Shown piece after piece: positions 36,300-47,255 of a stretch of 64,000 bases of DNA. A program made the position numbers and the translations under genes. The notes below the pieces were generated by a model, which saw only the letters and a list, made by a program, of their open reading frames with translations, did not search any database and was not told the DNA's origin. The stretch comes from Tolypeutes matacus (lineage: Eukaryota; Chordata; Mammalia; Cingulata; Chlamyphoridae), in assembly GCA_026826555.1 (NCBI GenBank), contig JAKSZT010053887.1, positions 65,875,948-65,939,947 of the forward strand, written 5' to 3'. Position 1 is the first letter of the stretch; every line of letters begins with the position of its first letter.

Positions 36300-37560
36300 T
36301 GCTTCCTAAGCAGGGATTTGCCTGCGATGTGCGGCGAGAGGACTGCGGCGGCTGATTTACACAGTTGGCGCGGAGGAGGGGCCGAGGGGCGGGGGTGACA
36401 CGCCGGTGGAGGCTCCGGCGATGGGCTGATCTGGGGGCTCCCGAGCGCCGCTCCCTCGGTGACCGATTTGGGGGCGGCTGATGGATTTGCATTCGGGTTC
36501 CTGCCCGGCGTTTCTGATACTGCCACCCAATACCCGACCTGGCGCTCCCAGTTTAGGAGCAGACGTTGGTAAGTAATGTGTAATCCGATTTCAGTTATTT
36601 CCTAGGCCATTAAAGTGGTACTTTTTAAGCAGGTCAATCTTAAAAGATGCCGCCGCCACCGCGAGCGTCTCCTTGGCCTGAAACGTTCCGCGGTCCCCTC
36701 CCCCGCCCCCGACTCCCGCTGGAGAACTGAGGGTGCTTGAACCGTGAGCTATCAGGGGGCTCACTCTCTGCCAACGAGATCGTTTCAGCCTTCGTGCTTT
36801 GCCTGAGATCTCCCCAAATCCAAGTCGATTTTGGTGTGTACAGCCATACTGTTGTATTTGTATCCCCTCTCCTTTTCTCTCTCTCTCTCCTTCCTCCCCC
36901 CCACCTTCGCCGTCTGGCCAATCCTGGGATCTGGGATCTAGTCTCCCCCTTGCTGCCTCTTTCCCGCCCCTCCCCATCCTCGTCTTCTCTCATCTACACA
37001 CCATCCACCCCCATTCCTACCCACCCAAAGGGACAAAACAAAGATACCCCGGAAGGCAAGGACTCATCCCATCTCCTCAGAGAGGAGGCCTTGGGCAGGG
37101 ATTGCGCTGTGAGTGACAACCTTTCAGGAAGAGAAAGAGAGCGAGAAAACCAGAGACCGAGCCCGGGCTCTGGGGGACCGGGAAGCTCGCCACTGAATCA
37201 GAGAGCACTGAGATTTCGAACCCAGTCCTGGGACACTGACTCTCCTTGCCTGTCATCGAGGGCGTAAGGAGCTGTGGTCGTGAGCTGCCTGACACTGGCA
37301 TCGCCGTGCTAGGTGCGCGCCTCTGCCATTCGCATGAAGCGACCATTTCTCTGCAAGTCTCAAAGGTGGAAACACTTAAAAGGATTACAAGCGTGATTTG
37401 ATGGCCTTTTTGAAAGTTGGTGGCCGAAGGAGGAGACACTGCAAGACTACGACATGATGGATATAATTCAGCCTCCCAGAGAGTTTGCATCTCCCGCTGG
37501 CAAGCCCGTTGGAGCAAACCTCGGAGATCGTGAGCGCTCTGCCTCGGATAGGTACTCGCC
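36300..37560 (+). promoter_or_regulatory. SLITRK3: SLITRK3 CpG-rich promoter and first-exon region
   Basis: GC rises sharply and CpG is frequent at 36310-36560, 36640-36780 and in parts of 37080-37560. A GC box (GGGGCGGGGG) lies at 36386-36395. A strong 5' splice site (TTG then GTAAGT) follows at 36568/36569. A start here would give a gene of about 10 kb, which agrees with my memory of the human gene's size. Open frames on both strands across 36.2-37.6 kb are what GC-rich non-coding DNA produces and are not called as genes. The exact transcription start cannot be fixed from sequence. Confidence 0.65.
36400..36568 (+). other. SLITRK3: Candidate SLITRK3 non-coding exon 1
   Basis: The 3' limit is the donor TTG/GTAAGT, a close consensus match. 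The 5' limit is only a placeholder in the CpG-rich region. It would carry 5' UTR only, because the coding frame lies in the last exon. Confidence 0.4.
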
Positions 37561-38935
37561 GCCATCCTTTCCTACTTTGCCTAATTGGTAGGATGTGCTT
37601 TGTAGAGCATATAGAGTTTGAACGCGATGGCTTCTGTAAGCACACAGGTGCTTGGGGTTTGTTGCATTTTCCAATTCATCACTTAGCTATAAGGACGATG
37701 GTGGAAGGAGGGGTACTAGAAGCCAACATACCCTCGGACCCCTCTGGGGGGTGGGGGGAGGAAATTGTAGGTAACTCCAACAAATAGGCCAGGTGGAGGC
37801 GCGAAGGGCCCCTCCCCCCAGTGGGTCGCTTCTTTGTATTGCCAGAGATAGAAGGAAAACGGCGTGAGCTTTTAATAATTTTCCATTCTAAACAGACCCA
37901 TTGTGCGTATCGCCTGGCTACAGCAGATTAGAAAAAGGATCTGTAGAAGGCTTAGAGCTCTTCAGAAAATGAATGATGCAGCATTTTAATTATTTGTTCC
38001 ATGGAAGATGGTTTTGCTTCCATATTGAAATATTTAATCTTAGATCTGGAGAGATTAGTGTCCTCTAAGATCCAGCAATCGGGAGGGGGAGGCAGGAAGG
38101 GGCACCGCGGAGAGAAAGGGCTTCTTGTCCTCCCTCGGGACAAACAAATGGTGTCCGGCGCCCCCAGCAGGATGGAAGAAACCGGGGCTTCACCGCCCTT
38201 CATGCTCTAACTTTTGGAGACCTCCCTACCTCTCAGGCACACTACCCTAGGATTTAGGAAAGCAAAAGGCTGAAATAGCCTTTAGGACATGGCCCAAGTC
38301 CAAAAGTTAGGGGGTTGTAGTTCAACAGATAATAGACTGGTTGCAGAGAGGACCTTTTTACCGTCACCGTGAAGCTCAGAGCAGTCCCAGGTTACCCACC
38401 TACCACATAGGTTCCGATGTGATCCCTGAAACAGTCACTGCCTCTGCAAAAGGTGGTGTTGGGGTGGGGGATCAGGGGTGACAGCTGGAAGAGATACAGT
38501 TGCTCTGGTTCTGAGCTCAGGCGGTTGGTGTTGGTTTGCTTCTTGACTGATATCTATCTGAGATAGGGTGGGTCTGGGATATTAAGGGTGTAGAATGTTA
38601 GAGAATCCTGCCCCCTGGTTACTTATTCTCTGATGGTTGTTTCCAATCGTAGATAATGTGAAGCCGTTCACACATGTGCGATCATTTTAAATGCACAATA
38701 TCATGCAAATCATCTATGACTTTTAAGGTAATTTATATATTTTAGGGTGGTAAGAAATAGATATATAAGCTTTACGTTTCTTTAACATTTCATTCTGTAA
38801 AAACTGTTTTAAGGGAAAGGCATCTTTATCCGCTAACTTTGATTCCTTGGGCAATTGATGTTCAGTCCAGTTCTTTTGAGGCTTAGAAGTCCCTCCCCTC
38901 CCCCCTTCCCCGTGAGTTGGTGACAGGATTGGGGT

Positions 38936-38954
38936 GTGTGTGTGTGTGTGTGTG
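38936..38954 (+). repeat. (GT)n microsatellite
   Basis: About nine GT units in the presumed first intron. A further donor-like CAG/GTAAGG lies at 39053/39054. Confidence 0.85.
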
Positions 38955-40049
38955 GTGGGGGGGATTGACCACGCAATTGCTGCTAACTAGACTCCTTTGC
39001 TGCACACTTGACATTCTTCAGTTTCCCCAAAAAGCTGCATTCCCTCCAAGCAGGTAAGGACTATGGAACTGACATTTGAGCCTTTAAAAATCCCTCTTGG
39101 AGGATCCCTGTGAACTATGATCTAGTGGCCCCTCTTCACTGCAACATATTCTCTCAATCACCCCCATGAGTGCCTTCCACCCCCTCCCCAAAATACTAGG
39201 GAGAAACATTTGGAGCAGAAAAAAAATCCAAACCGCGAAATTCAGTCCCTATCCCAGCGAGGTCTTTCCCGGTGGAAAAACGTGAAAGGTATTATTGTTA
39301 ACCAAGTGATCTGCATCTCCTTCCAGAGCATGGGCTCGTCTCTGTTTTTAAAGAGCTGGAAGCAAACACATGGCTGTTGAATCCAGGGAAAATCGAAGGC
39401 TTTGAGCTGCAGCACAACAAAAAGATTCCTGGTGCAAAGGGATCGAAGCAAAATGCAGGAGAATCCCAGTCCAAGTCGCTTAGCCTGCCTGAGCTCTTAT
39501 TCGGGACACCAGGCAGAAACAGCCAGATTCAGTCTCCTTGTTTGGGGAACCTGGTTTCCCCCTCATCCCCTTCTTTGGAGGGAATTGTCTGTGCTGTGGA
39601 AAGGATAATTCCGAAGGACAGTCTCACTTTCCAACCCGACTACATTAGAGAAGCTTTGGGTACTAGAGAAGCAAACTAGCCAGGAGATGATTTCCTTAAA
39701 AAAATAATAAAGAAGGGGGAAAAAAGCCCACACTTTACACTACCCTTCTCCCTCCTTTCCTGTCTCTACCTTCCCCACCAAAGGAATGCTTCTCGTAGGT
39801 TGGTCTCTTTCTTCTTTTTGTTTCGTATTTTGTCATCTGGTTCCCGTACTTCTTTTCCCTACCTTTAAACACTGAAACACAGGCAAACACACGCGCGCAC
39901 ACCCTTACACCCCCCTCCCCCCCCCCCCACACACACTCCAGTATAGTCAGGGCTTCTTAGAGCTCGCTCCCGACCCCATGCTAAGCTCGTTCCCCTCTTG
40001 GAGCTCATTTCCATGACGTGGAAAGCCGGATCCAGGGTTACAGCACACA

Positions 40050-40150
<101 letters not shown>

Positions 40151-40268
40151 GCGAGAGAAGTCCGAGTTTCTGCGATTCTGCACTGTGATTGAGCCTTCCT
40201 CCTTTCGTACCTTCCTCCCTTCCCGTGCCTTCCTCCCCTCCCTGCTTTCCTCCCGCCTTTCCTCCTAG

Positions 40269-40658
40269 TGCCCAATGATGTGCTTGCCGGTACCCAGAGA
40301 GAGAAGCCGCGGCGGCGGTAGCAGAGCTGGAAGCCTGCAGCAGCCCCTTCTCCTCCCTCCTCCATTGAGTGTGCCAAACGGCAGTTCTGCATCCTAAAGA
40401 AGCCCATTGAAGGGCCCATTGCATTCCCAGCACGTCTCAAGCTTGCTGCTTTATTTTTTTTCCTTAGTCTCCCTCTTCCCCCCTCCCCCCCGTTTTTTAC
40501 CCTTTTTTTGCTTCAGCTTCACCAAGCGGAAGGGAGGGAGAAGGAAAGAGAGAATCCTTAAACTCAATCTTTTTTTTTTTTTTCAAAGTTTGAAAAAAAA
40601 AAAAAACAAAAAAAAAAACAAACACAACAACAAAAAAAAAACAACTCCTGCAAAATAG
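40269..40658 (+). other. SLITRK3: Candidate SLITRK3 5' UTR exon
   Basis: The 3' limit is a perfect donor, ATAG then GTAAGT (40658/40659). Upstream acceptor candidates are CTTTCCTCCTAG ending at 40268 and TTTTTTTCCTTAG ending at 40467. The exon may instead be a first exon starting near 40.15-40.3 kb, where a GCCGCGGCGGCGG word (40307-40319) gives local CpG. It holds no plausible long frame. Joining 40658 to 42327 would remove a 1668-base intron. Confidence 0.5.
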
Positions 40659-42326
40659 GTAAGTCAAAGACATCTGGAGCCTTTCATGCCTAAACCTCAG
40701 GGACCTCAAAAATAAGGAAAACATTAAAAAAAATAGAATGGTGAAGAAGAAAGTGCTTAAGTAGATTTTAATATTTTATAAGGGAGACAGGGAAGACTGT
40801 TACTGCAATGTAACCTCATCTGCCTTGTCTTTTTTTTTTTTCCATTTAATTGTTTCTAAAAATTGAGTATTGCATGCCTAAGGCAGATATCTCTTTGCTT
40901 TCTCACGGGTTCTCCTTTTCTTACAGCTGTGTATGTTACATGCAAGTTCAATGTGAAGATTTATTCTTTTCAGTCTCCATATAAATTATATCATTGTGTT
41001 CTCAGAGAGTTGACAAAACATTTCCTTTATGTATCTACTTGTGGGGAGAAAGATATGCTAAAAGCTCTGGTTTGTTTTTATTGATTAAAAACACCCATTC
41101 AATTTGATTGATATTTCAGTGACTCCAGAAGGACAATCTAATAAAACTGCATAATTATAATTAGGTTATGTTCACATTCCCATATACTGGTGATATTAGG
41201 CAAGGAAAGAGTGAGCTATAGAGGATGACTCTGTATGTTATTATAACAATGCACTGTATTTGAATTTTCTGATTGATGAAGAATGATGTCTTTCTTTGAA
41301 ATGTATTTCATGTGATAGATCATTTATCAGCAGGTAAGAATGGAGGTTTCTACCCTCCCTTTCCTTTAATTACCCACCACTCCTCTAACTAGCCTCCTGC
41401 TCTTCCAGCTTTTTAAAGGGTTTCTCAGTTGATCTTGAAAGCACAGATACATGTTCCAAATTGAGCTCTGCAAGTGTTTTAATACAGACATTCCCAGGCT
41501 CAGCATCCTTTAGCTGTCATTATCTTTAGCTCGGACAATTGCATGGACGTGTTCTTTAGAATGGCTAATCACTCCTAAAGGCATTAAAGAACCAAATGAT
41601 ACAAATATGTTGAGTTATTTATTTAATTAAAGGAGACTTCAATTGTCTGTGCTTGAGTGAAAGGGGTTGAAGGTATAGTGTGAAACTGACCATACACTTT
41701 TATTAAGCATGTTGTGATCATTTAGTAAGGAACATCTTAAAGTTTTCCCTAGATAACAATCATCTTACATATCTCAACATCTGATATTGCACAATGGGCT
41801 CATACTTTATACTATTTGATCTTGTAACTTTGGTGTATATCATGTGTTTTCATGAGTAGAAACCCTATAGGTTGAAAGACATTTTTTTTTCAACAGAGTT
41901 TCAATTATATTTATAATGAGAAACTCTGATGCCAATGTGAGTTTTAACAGGCAAAGAAGGTGTAATGAACAAATTATTTCCATTATTACTGAAGCTGCCT
42001 ATGCCTGAAAGGCAGCACTGTAAACCAGTTTCCTTTTTTGCTGTAAGAGGCATAAACCGACTTCTTTTGTTCATATGATATGCCGTATACCAAGTATGGC
42101 TTGGTTTAGGAAAATGTCATCGCATCATCCAATATTTCAGAGTTTTCTAGACTTAAAATATAGGGCCTCCTTTAAACATTAAGCATGTTGCTAGCTTGTT
42201 TTGAGTGTCAGTTCAACATTTGCTGAAGTTTCTGTATCACTCTTTAAAAGCTCCACATGTAGGAGTTTATTAAAATAGTGCTTATGACTAAAAATCTAAA
42301 AATCTGCATATTTATTTCTGTTGCAG
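40659..42326 (+). other. SLITRK3: SLITRK3 last intron
   Basis: Bounded by GTAAGT at 40659 and by a pyrimidine-rich tract with TTGCAG ending at 42326. No repeat is recognised inside it. Another donor-like CAG/GTAAGA is at 41333/41334. Confidence in the 3' end is higher than in the 5' end. Confidence 0.6.
42310..42326 (+). other. SLITRK3: 3' splice site of SLITRK3 coding exon
   Basis: A T-rich tract ending TTTCTGTTGCAG sits 21 bases before the start ATG at 42348. The exon therefore begins at 42327 with 18 to 21 bases of 5' UTR. The in-frame TTG at 42321 is part of this site and is not a start codon. Confidence 0.8.
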
Positions 42327-42347
42327 TTTTGTAATCAACCACGAATG

Positions 42348-45285
42348 ATGAAACCTTCCATAGCAGAGATGCTTCACAGAGGAAGGATGCTGTGGATAAT
42401 TCTTCTAAGCACAATTGCTCTAGGATGGACTACCCCGATTCCCCTGATAGAGGATTCAGAGGAAATAGATGAGCCCTGCTTTGATCCCTGCTACTGTGAA
42501 GTTAAAGAAAGCCTCTTTCATATACATTGTGACAGTAAAGGATTTACAAATATTAGTCAGATTACTGAGTTCTGGTCAAGACCTTTTAAACTGTATCTGC
42601 AGAGGAATTCAATGAGGAAATTGTACACCAATAGCTTTCTTCATTTGAATAACGCTGTGTCCATTAACCTTGGGAACAATGCATTGCAGGACATTCAAAC
42701 AGGAGCTTTCAATGGTCTCAAGATTTTAAAGAGGCTATATCTACATGAGAACAAACTAGATGTCTTCAGAAATGACACCTTCCTTGGCTTGGAAAGTCTA
42801 GAATATTTGCAGGCAGATTACAATGTCATTAAACGTATTGAGAGTGGGGCATTTAGGAACCTAAGTAAATTGAGGGTTCTGATTTTAAATGACAATCTCA
42901 TCCCCATGCTTCCAACCAATTTATTTAAGGCTGTCTCTCTAACCCATTTGGACCTACGTGGAAACAGGCTAAAGGTTCTTTTTTATCGAGGAATGCTAGA
43001 TCATATTGGCAGAAGCCTGATGGAGCTCCAGCTGGAAGAAAATCCCTGGAACTGTACCTGTGAGATTGTACAACTGAAGAGTTGGCTGGAACGCATTCCT
43101 TACACTGCCCTGGTAGGGGACATCACCTGTGAGACCCCTTTCCATTTCCATGGAAAGGACCTCCGGGAAATCAGGAAGACAGAACTCTGTCCCTTGTTGT
43201 CTGACTCTGAGGTGGAGGCTAGTTTGGGGATCCCCCACTTTTCATCAAGCAAGGAGAATGCGTGGCCAACTAAACCTTCCTCCATGTTGTCCTCTGTCCA
43301 TTTTACTGCTTCTTCTGTTGAATACAAGACCTCAAATAAACAACCTAAGCCCACCAAACAGCCCCGAACACCAAGGCCACCCTCCACATCCCAAGCTTTA
43401 TATCCTGGTCCAAACCAACCTCCCATTGCTCCTTACCAGACCAGACCACCCATTCCTATTATATGCCCTACTGGGTGCACCTGTAATTTGCACATCAATG
43501 ACCTTGGCTTGACTGTTAACTGCAAAGAGCGGGGATTTAATAACATTTCTGAACTTCTTCCAAGGCCATTGAATGCCAAGAAACTGTACCTGAGTAGCAA
43601 CCTGATTCAGAAAATATATCGCTCAGATTTTTGGAATTTCTCTTCCTTGGATCTCCTACATCTGGGGAACAATCGTATTTCTTATGTCCAGGATGGGGCC
43701 TTCATCAACCTGCCCAACCTAAAGAGCCTCTTTCTTAATGGCAATGACATCGAGAAGCTGACACCAGGCATGTTCCGAGGTCTACAGAGTTTGCACTACT
43801 TGTACTTTGAGTTCAATGTCATCCGGGAAATCCAGCCTGCGGCCTTCAGCCTAATGCCCAACTTGAAGCTGCTATTCCTCAACAACAACTTGCTGAGGAC
43901 CCTGCCGACGGATGCCTTTGCAGGCACATCCTTGGCTCGTCTCAACTTGCGGAAGAACTACTTCCTCTACCTACCTGTGGCTGGTGTCCTGGAACACTTG
44001 AATGCCATTGTCCAGATAGACCTCAATGAGAATCCGTGGGACTGCACTTGTGACTTGGTCCCCTTTAAACAGTGGATCGAAACCATCAGCTCAGTCAGCG
44101 TGGTGGGCGACGTGCTTTGCGGGAGCCCGGAGAACCTCACCCACCGCGATGTGCGCACCATTGAGCTGGAAGTTCTCTGCCCCGAGATGCTGCATGTGGC
44201 ACCAGCCGGAGTGTCCCCGGCCCAGCCTGGAGATTCTCACCTTGCTGGGGGGCCGACAAGTGCATCACCTTATGAGCTCTCTCCCCCTGGAGGCCCTGTG
44301 CCACTTTCTGTGCTGATTCTCAGCTTGCTGGTTCTGTTCTTTTCAGCAGTCTTCGTCGCTGCAGGCCTCTTTGCCTATGTACTCCGACGGCGCCGGAAGA
44401 AGTTGCCCTTCAGAAGCAAGCGGCAGGAAGGTGTGGACCTTACTGGCATCCAAATGCAATGCCACCGGCTTTTTGAGGATGGTGGAGGTGGTGGAGGTGG
44501 AAATGGAGGCGGGGGTCGACCAACTCTTTCCTCGCCAGAGAAGGCCCCTCCTGTGGGTCATGTTTATGAGTACATCCCCCACCCGGTCACCCAGATGTGC
44601 AACAACCCAATCTACAAGCCTCGTGAGGAGGAGGAGGTGGCTGTTTCATCCGTCCAGGAGGCAGGGGATGCAGAACGTGGGGGTTCCGGGACACAACCAC
44701 CAGGAATGGGCGAGGTTCTCCTAGGAGGTGAGCAGTTTGCTGAGACACCCAAGGAGAACCACAGCAACTACCGGACCTTACTGGAAAAAGAGAAGGAGTG
44801 GGCCCTGGCGGTGTCCAGCTCCCAGCTCAACACCATAGTGACGGTGAACCACCATCATCCTCACCCTCACCACCCAGCGGTTGGCGGGGTTTCAGGGGTG
44901 GGGGGGGGGAGCCGGGGGAGACTTGGCTGGGTTCCGCCACCATGAGAAGAATGGTGGGGTGGTGCTGTTTCCTCCCGGGGGCGGCTGTGCTGGTGCAATG
45001 CTACTAGACCGAGAGAGGCCACAGCCAGCCCCCTGCACAGTGGGATTTGTGGACTGTCTCTACGGCACAGTCCCCAAATTAAAGGAACTACACGTCCATC
45101 CTCCTGGCATGCAATACCCAGACTTACAGCAGGATGCCAGGCTCAAAGAAACCCTTCTCTTCTCAGCTGGAAAGGGCTTCACAGACCACCAAACCCAAAA
45201 AAGTGATTACCTCGAGTTAAGGGCCAAACTTCAAACTAAGCCGGATTACCTCGAAGTCCTGGAGAAAACAACCTATAGGTTCTAA
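42348..45285 (+). CDS. SLITRK3: SLIT and NTRK-like protein 3 (one frameshift)
   Basis: Single-pass neuronal adhesion protein. Family knowledge: postsynaptic SLITRK3 binds presynaptic receptor phosphatase PTPRD and promotes inhibitory synapse formation. Seen here from ATG 42348: signal peptide about 1-28; first LRR domain with N-cap Cys 44, 48, 50 and C-cap 232-281 (NPWNCTC to ELC); Pro/Thr-rich linker; second LRR domain with N-cap from Cys 373 and C-cap 562-611 (NPWDCTC to VLC); membrane helix about 652-679, then RRRRKK; a cytoplasmic tail with a Gly run and a His-rich stretch, ending YLEVLEKTTYRF. ATG 42348 has A at -3, better than the adjacent ATG 42345. Upstream codons belong to the splice site. 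The whole frame lies in one exon. The frame breaks at the ten-G run 44900-44909: the first frame ends at 44945 (865 residues) and the tail continues in the next frame from about 44911 to 45285. Dropping one G gives 978 residues, close to the ~977 I recall for human. Confidence 0.96.
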
Positions 45286-45939
45286 CAGAAAAAGAAAAAG
45301 AAATTAGTGCTTTTTATCAAAAGAAAAGGAAAATTAAAAAAATTATATCCCTTACCCGCCTTTACACTTGTCCCAGTAACTCCTTCCTCACAACCTTCCC
45401 TGCCCTGAACAGAACTGAAACTGCATGATAACTAGAGAATACAGATGTACGCTCTCTCCCTCTCAGATGTGATTTGGAGGAAGGGCAATACTCAGATCAT
45501 TAATCAATGAAGTGCCTTCGCAGACTTTTGCCAGCAAATGTTATCATTATTTTTTTATACTGAAACTTGAGACTTTGTGCCATGTATAAGGTATATCGAG
45601 GATCACTGAATTGATCCTACTTAAGTAAAATTCAGTGTGTCTTTTTATTTTCAGTAACCCTTTTTTTTTAAGTTGTAGTTTTGTTTGAAAGGGAGGGGGA
45701 ACAAATTAACATTTGTGGCTTTCTTTTTCCTATCATGGCACAGATTCTGTACATGTATTAACAATGCAGTTTGCTGCATGCCTGGAAACTGCAAGATGGG
45801 GAGGGAGGGGGCGGGTCTTGCTCGAATGTTCTCACTCACTCTCATGTTTCTCACACTTATACCCACATGCACACTGCAAATCCCTGCACACAATTAGGTC
45901 CCCAAACCTGCAACCTCCTCCTTCTGGGGCAGGTACAAG

Positions 45940-45968
45940 ACACACACACAAACACACACACACACACA
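45940..45968 (+). repeat. (CA)n microsatellite in 3' UTR
   Basis: About 14 CA units with one interruption. Confidence 0.9.
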
Positions 45969-46210
45969 CCACTCCCAGCCAACCCAATCTGATTAGTTCG
46001 GGTCTGATCCATTCCTCTCCTCTCCACAGCTCCGCCTGCCCCGTCATCCCCAGTGTACAGCTAACAACATCTCTCCTTTCCACCCTGGGGCAAGTCACAT
46101 TCTAGGCTGGATCCTACTGAAGTGGAGGCCAGAGGCACACCTAGGGATGAGCACCCTCTTTGTGACACTTCATCCTGATGCCAAGATTTTTTGGAGAACA
46201 TCTGCACTTT

Positions 46211-46213
<3 letters not shown>

Positions 46214-46246
<33 letters not shown>
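46214..46246 (+). repeat. (TA)n microsatellite in 3' UTR
   Basis: About 16 perfect TA units, able to fold on themselves in RNA. Confidence 0.95.
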
Positions 46247-46251
<5 letters not shown>

Positions 46252-46445
46252 TAAAAAAAACATTAAAAAGCAACTGGGTATATATCACTAACAGCTTTGT
46301 AGGAAGCACTTTTAATGTTTTCTCTCTCACACACAAAGATTCAAAAGAAATGTGCATATATTTATTCTGTAATTTCAGTGATTATAAATTGTAAAGGTAA
46401 TGTTTAATCATTGTATAGTGATTATGCGTCTGGTATAGCTTTCCT

Positions 46446-46451
46446 AATAAA
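46446..46451 (+). terminator. SLITRK3: Polyadenylation signal AATAAA
   Basis: Canonical hexamer 1.16 kb past the stop codon, in a local context (CCTAATAAAAAG) typical of a used signal. No canonical AATAAA was noticed earlier in the UTR. Confidence 0.75.
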
Positions 46452-47242
46452 AAGTTTTTGAAAAACATAATATATTATATATAGAGGTTACAAAACTTGA
46501 ACCTTAAAAAACAGCTATGCCATGCCTTTCTTGCTCCCATCTTTAAAAATTATTTCTTTTGTTTGTTATACAGAAAGCTAGTTTATTAACAAGTTTGATG
46601 CACTGTGATGTTGACAAATCTTATAACTCCCCACTCCAGGATACTATTGGGATTTTTAAAAAAATCTGATTTATAGTTCACTTCTTTCTCTTGGATTATG
46701 AATTTCAAACTTAATACCACAGCGAGAAACCATTTCCTAAGCAGGAAGCAATTTGAAGAAAATAAAGTAACTAGATTGCTAAGAAGTACAGGATTAATTA
46801 GAAGCAGGTAACCAAGAATCCATGCATTTTAAGATTGTAAATGACTTTAAGGAAAAGGAAATTGAAATTCTTTTTTAAAAAATACACTAAAATTACAAAC
46901 ACACACACACACCCCACCAGATCAAAATCAAAACCAAACACCCTTGGACCAATTTAACTAGCAGAGTCTTATTATATGTGAAAGGTGTCACTATTATATT
47001 GGCTACTGTTACTTGCATACTTGAACTATGATAGAGGACCTAGTACTGAATCAGTTTTTCTTCCTGTATGGCATTGAAATGATGCTGCAAAATTAACTTG
47101 ATAATAATCCAAGTTATGATCCATTCACATGTCAGTGAAACCAAAGAAAAGCAGATTTTAAGGTGCCATTATCTAGTTTGTGGCGGAAACGAAACTGATT
47201 GAGAATCCTGAAAGCTCTGAGGTAGGCACTTATCCCATTAAG

Positions 47243-47255
47243 CCAGTAGAGGTCA
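47243..47255 (+). promoter_or_regulatory. CTCF-like motif downstream of SLITRK3
   Basis: CCAGTAGAGGTCA differs from CCASYAGRKGGCR at one position and is followed by GCAG, as in many CTCF sites. It is about 0.8 kb past the SLITRK3 polyadenylation signal. Confidence 0.35.

Larger units (their letters stand above)
45286..46470 (+). other. SLITRK3: SLITRK3 3' UTR
   Basis: Runs from the TAA at 45283-45285 to just after the AATAAA at 46446-46451. It is AT-rich and carries a CA repeat at 45940-45968 and a TA repeat at 46214-46246. Frames of 70-130 codons in it are chance. The cleavage site is inferred at about 15-25 bases past the signal. Confidence 0.75.

Noticed and set aside
36212..37565. Long overlapping frames on both strands (up to 176 codons)
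   Set aside because: GC-rich promoter and leader DNA is poor in stop codons. The frames overlap each other on opposite strands and show no domains.
42321..42347. Upstream extension of the SLITRK3 frame starting at TTG
   Set aside because: The TTG is part of the TTGCAG splice acceptor. The first usable ATGs are 42345 and 42348.
44881..45285. Separate 134-codon gene after SLITRK3
   Set aside because: Its translation is the known C-terminal tail of SLITRK3. It is separated only by the frameshift at the G10 run.
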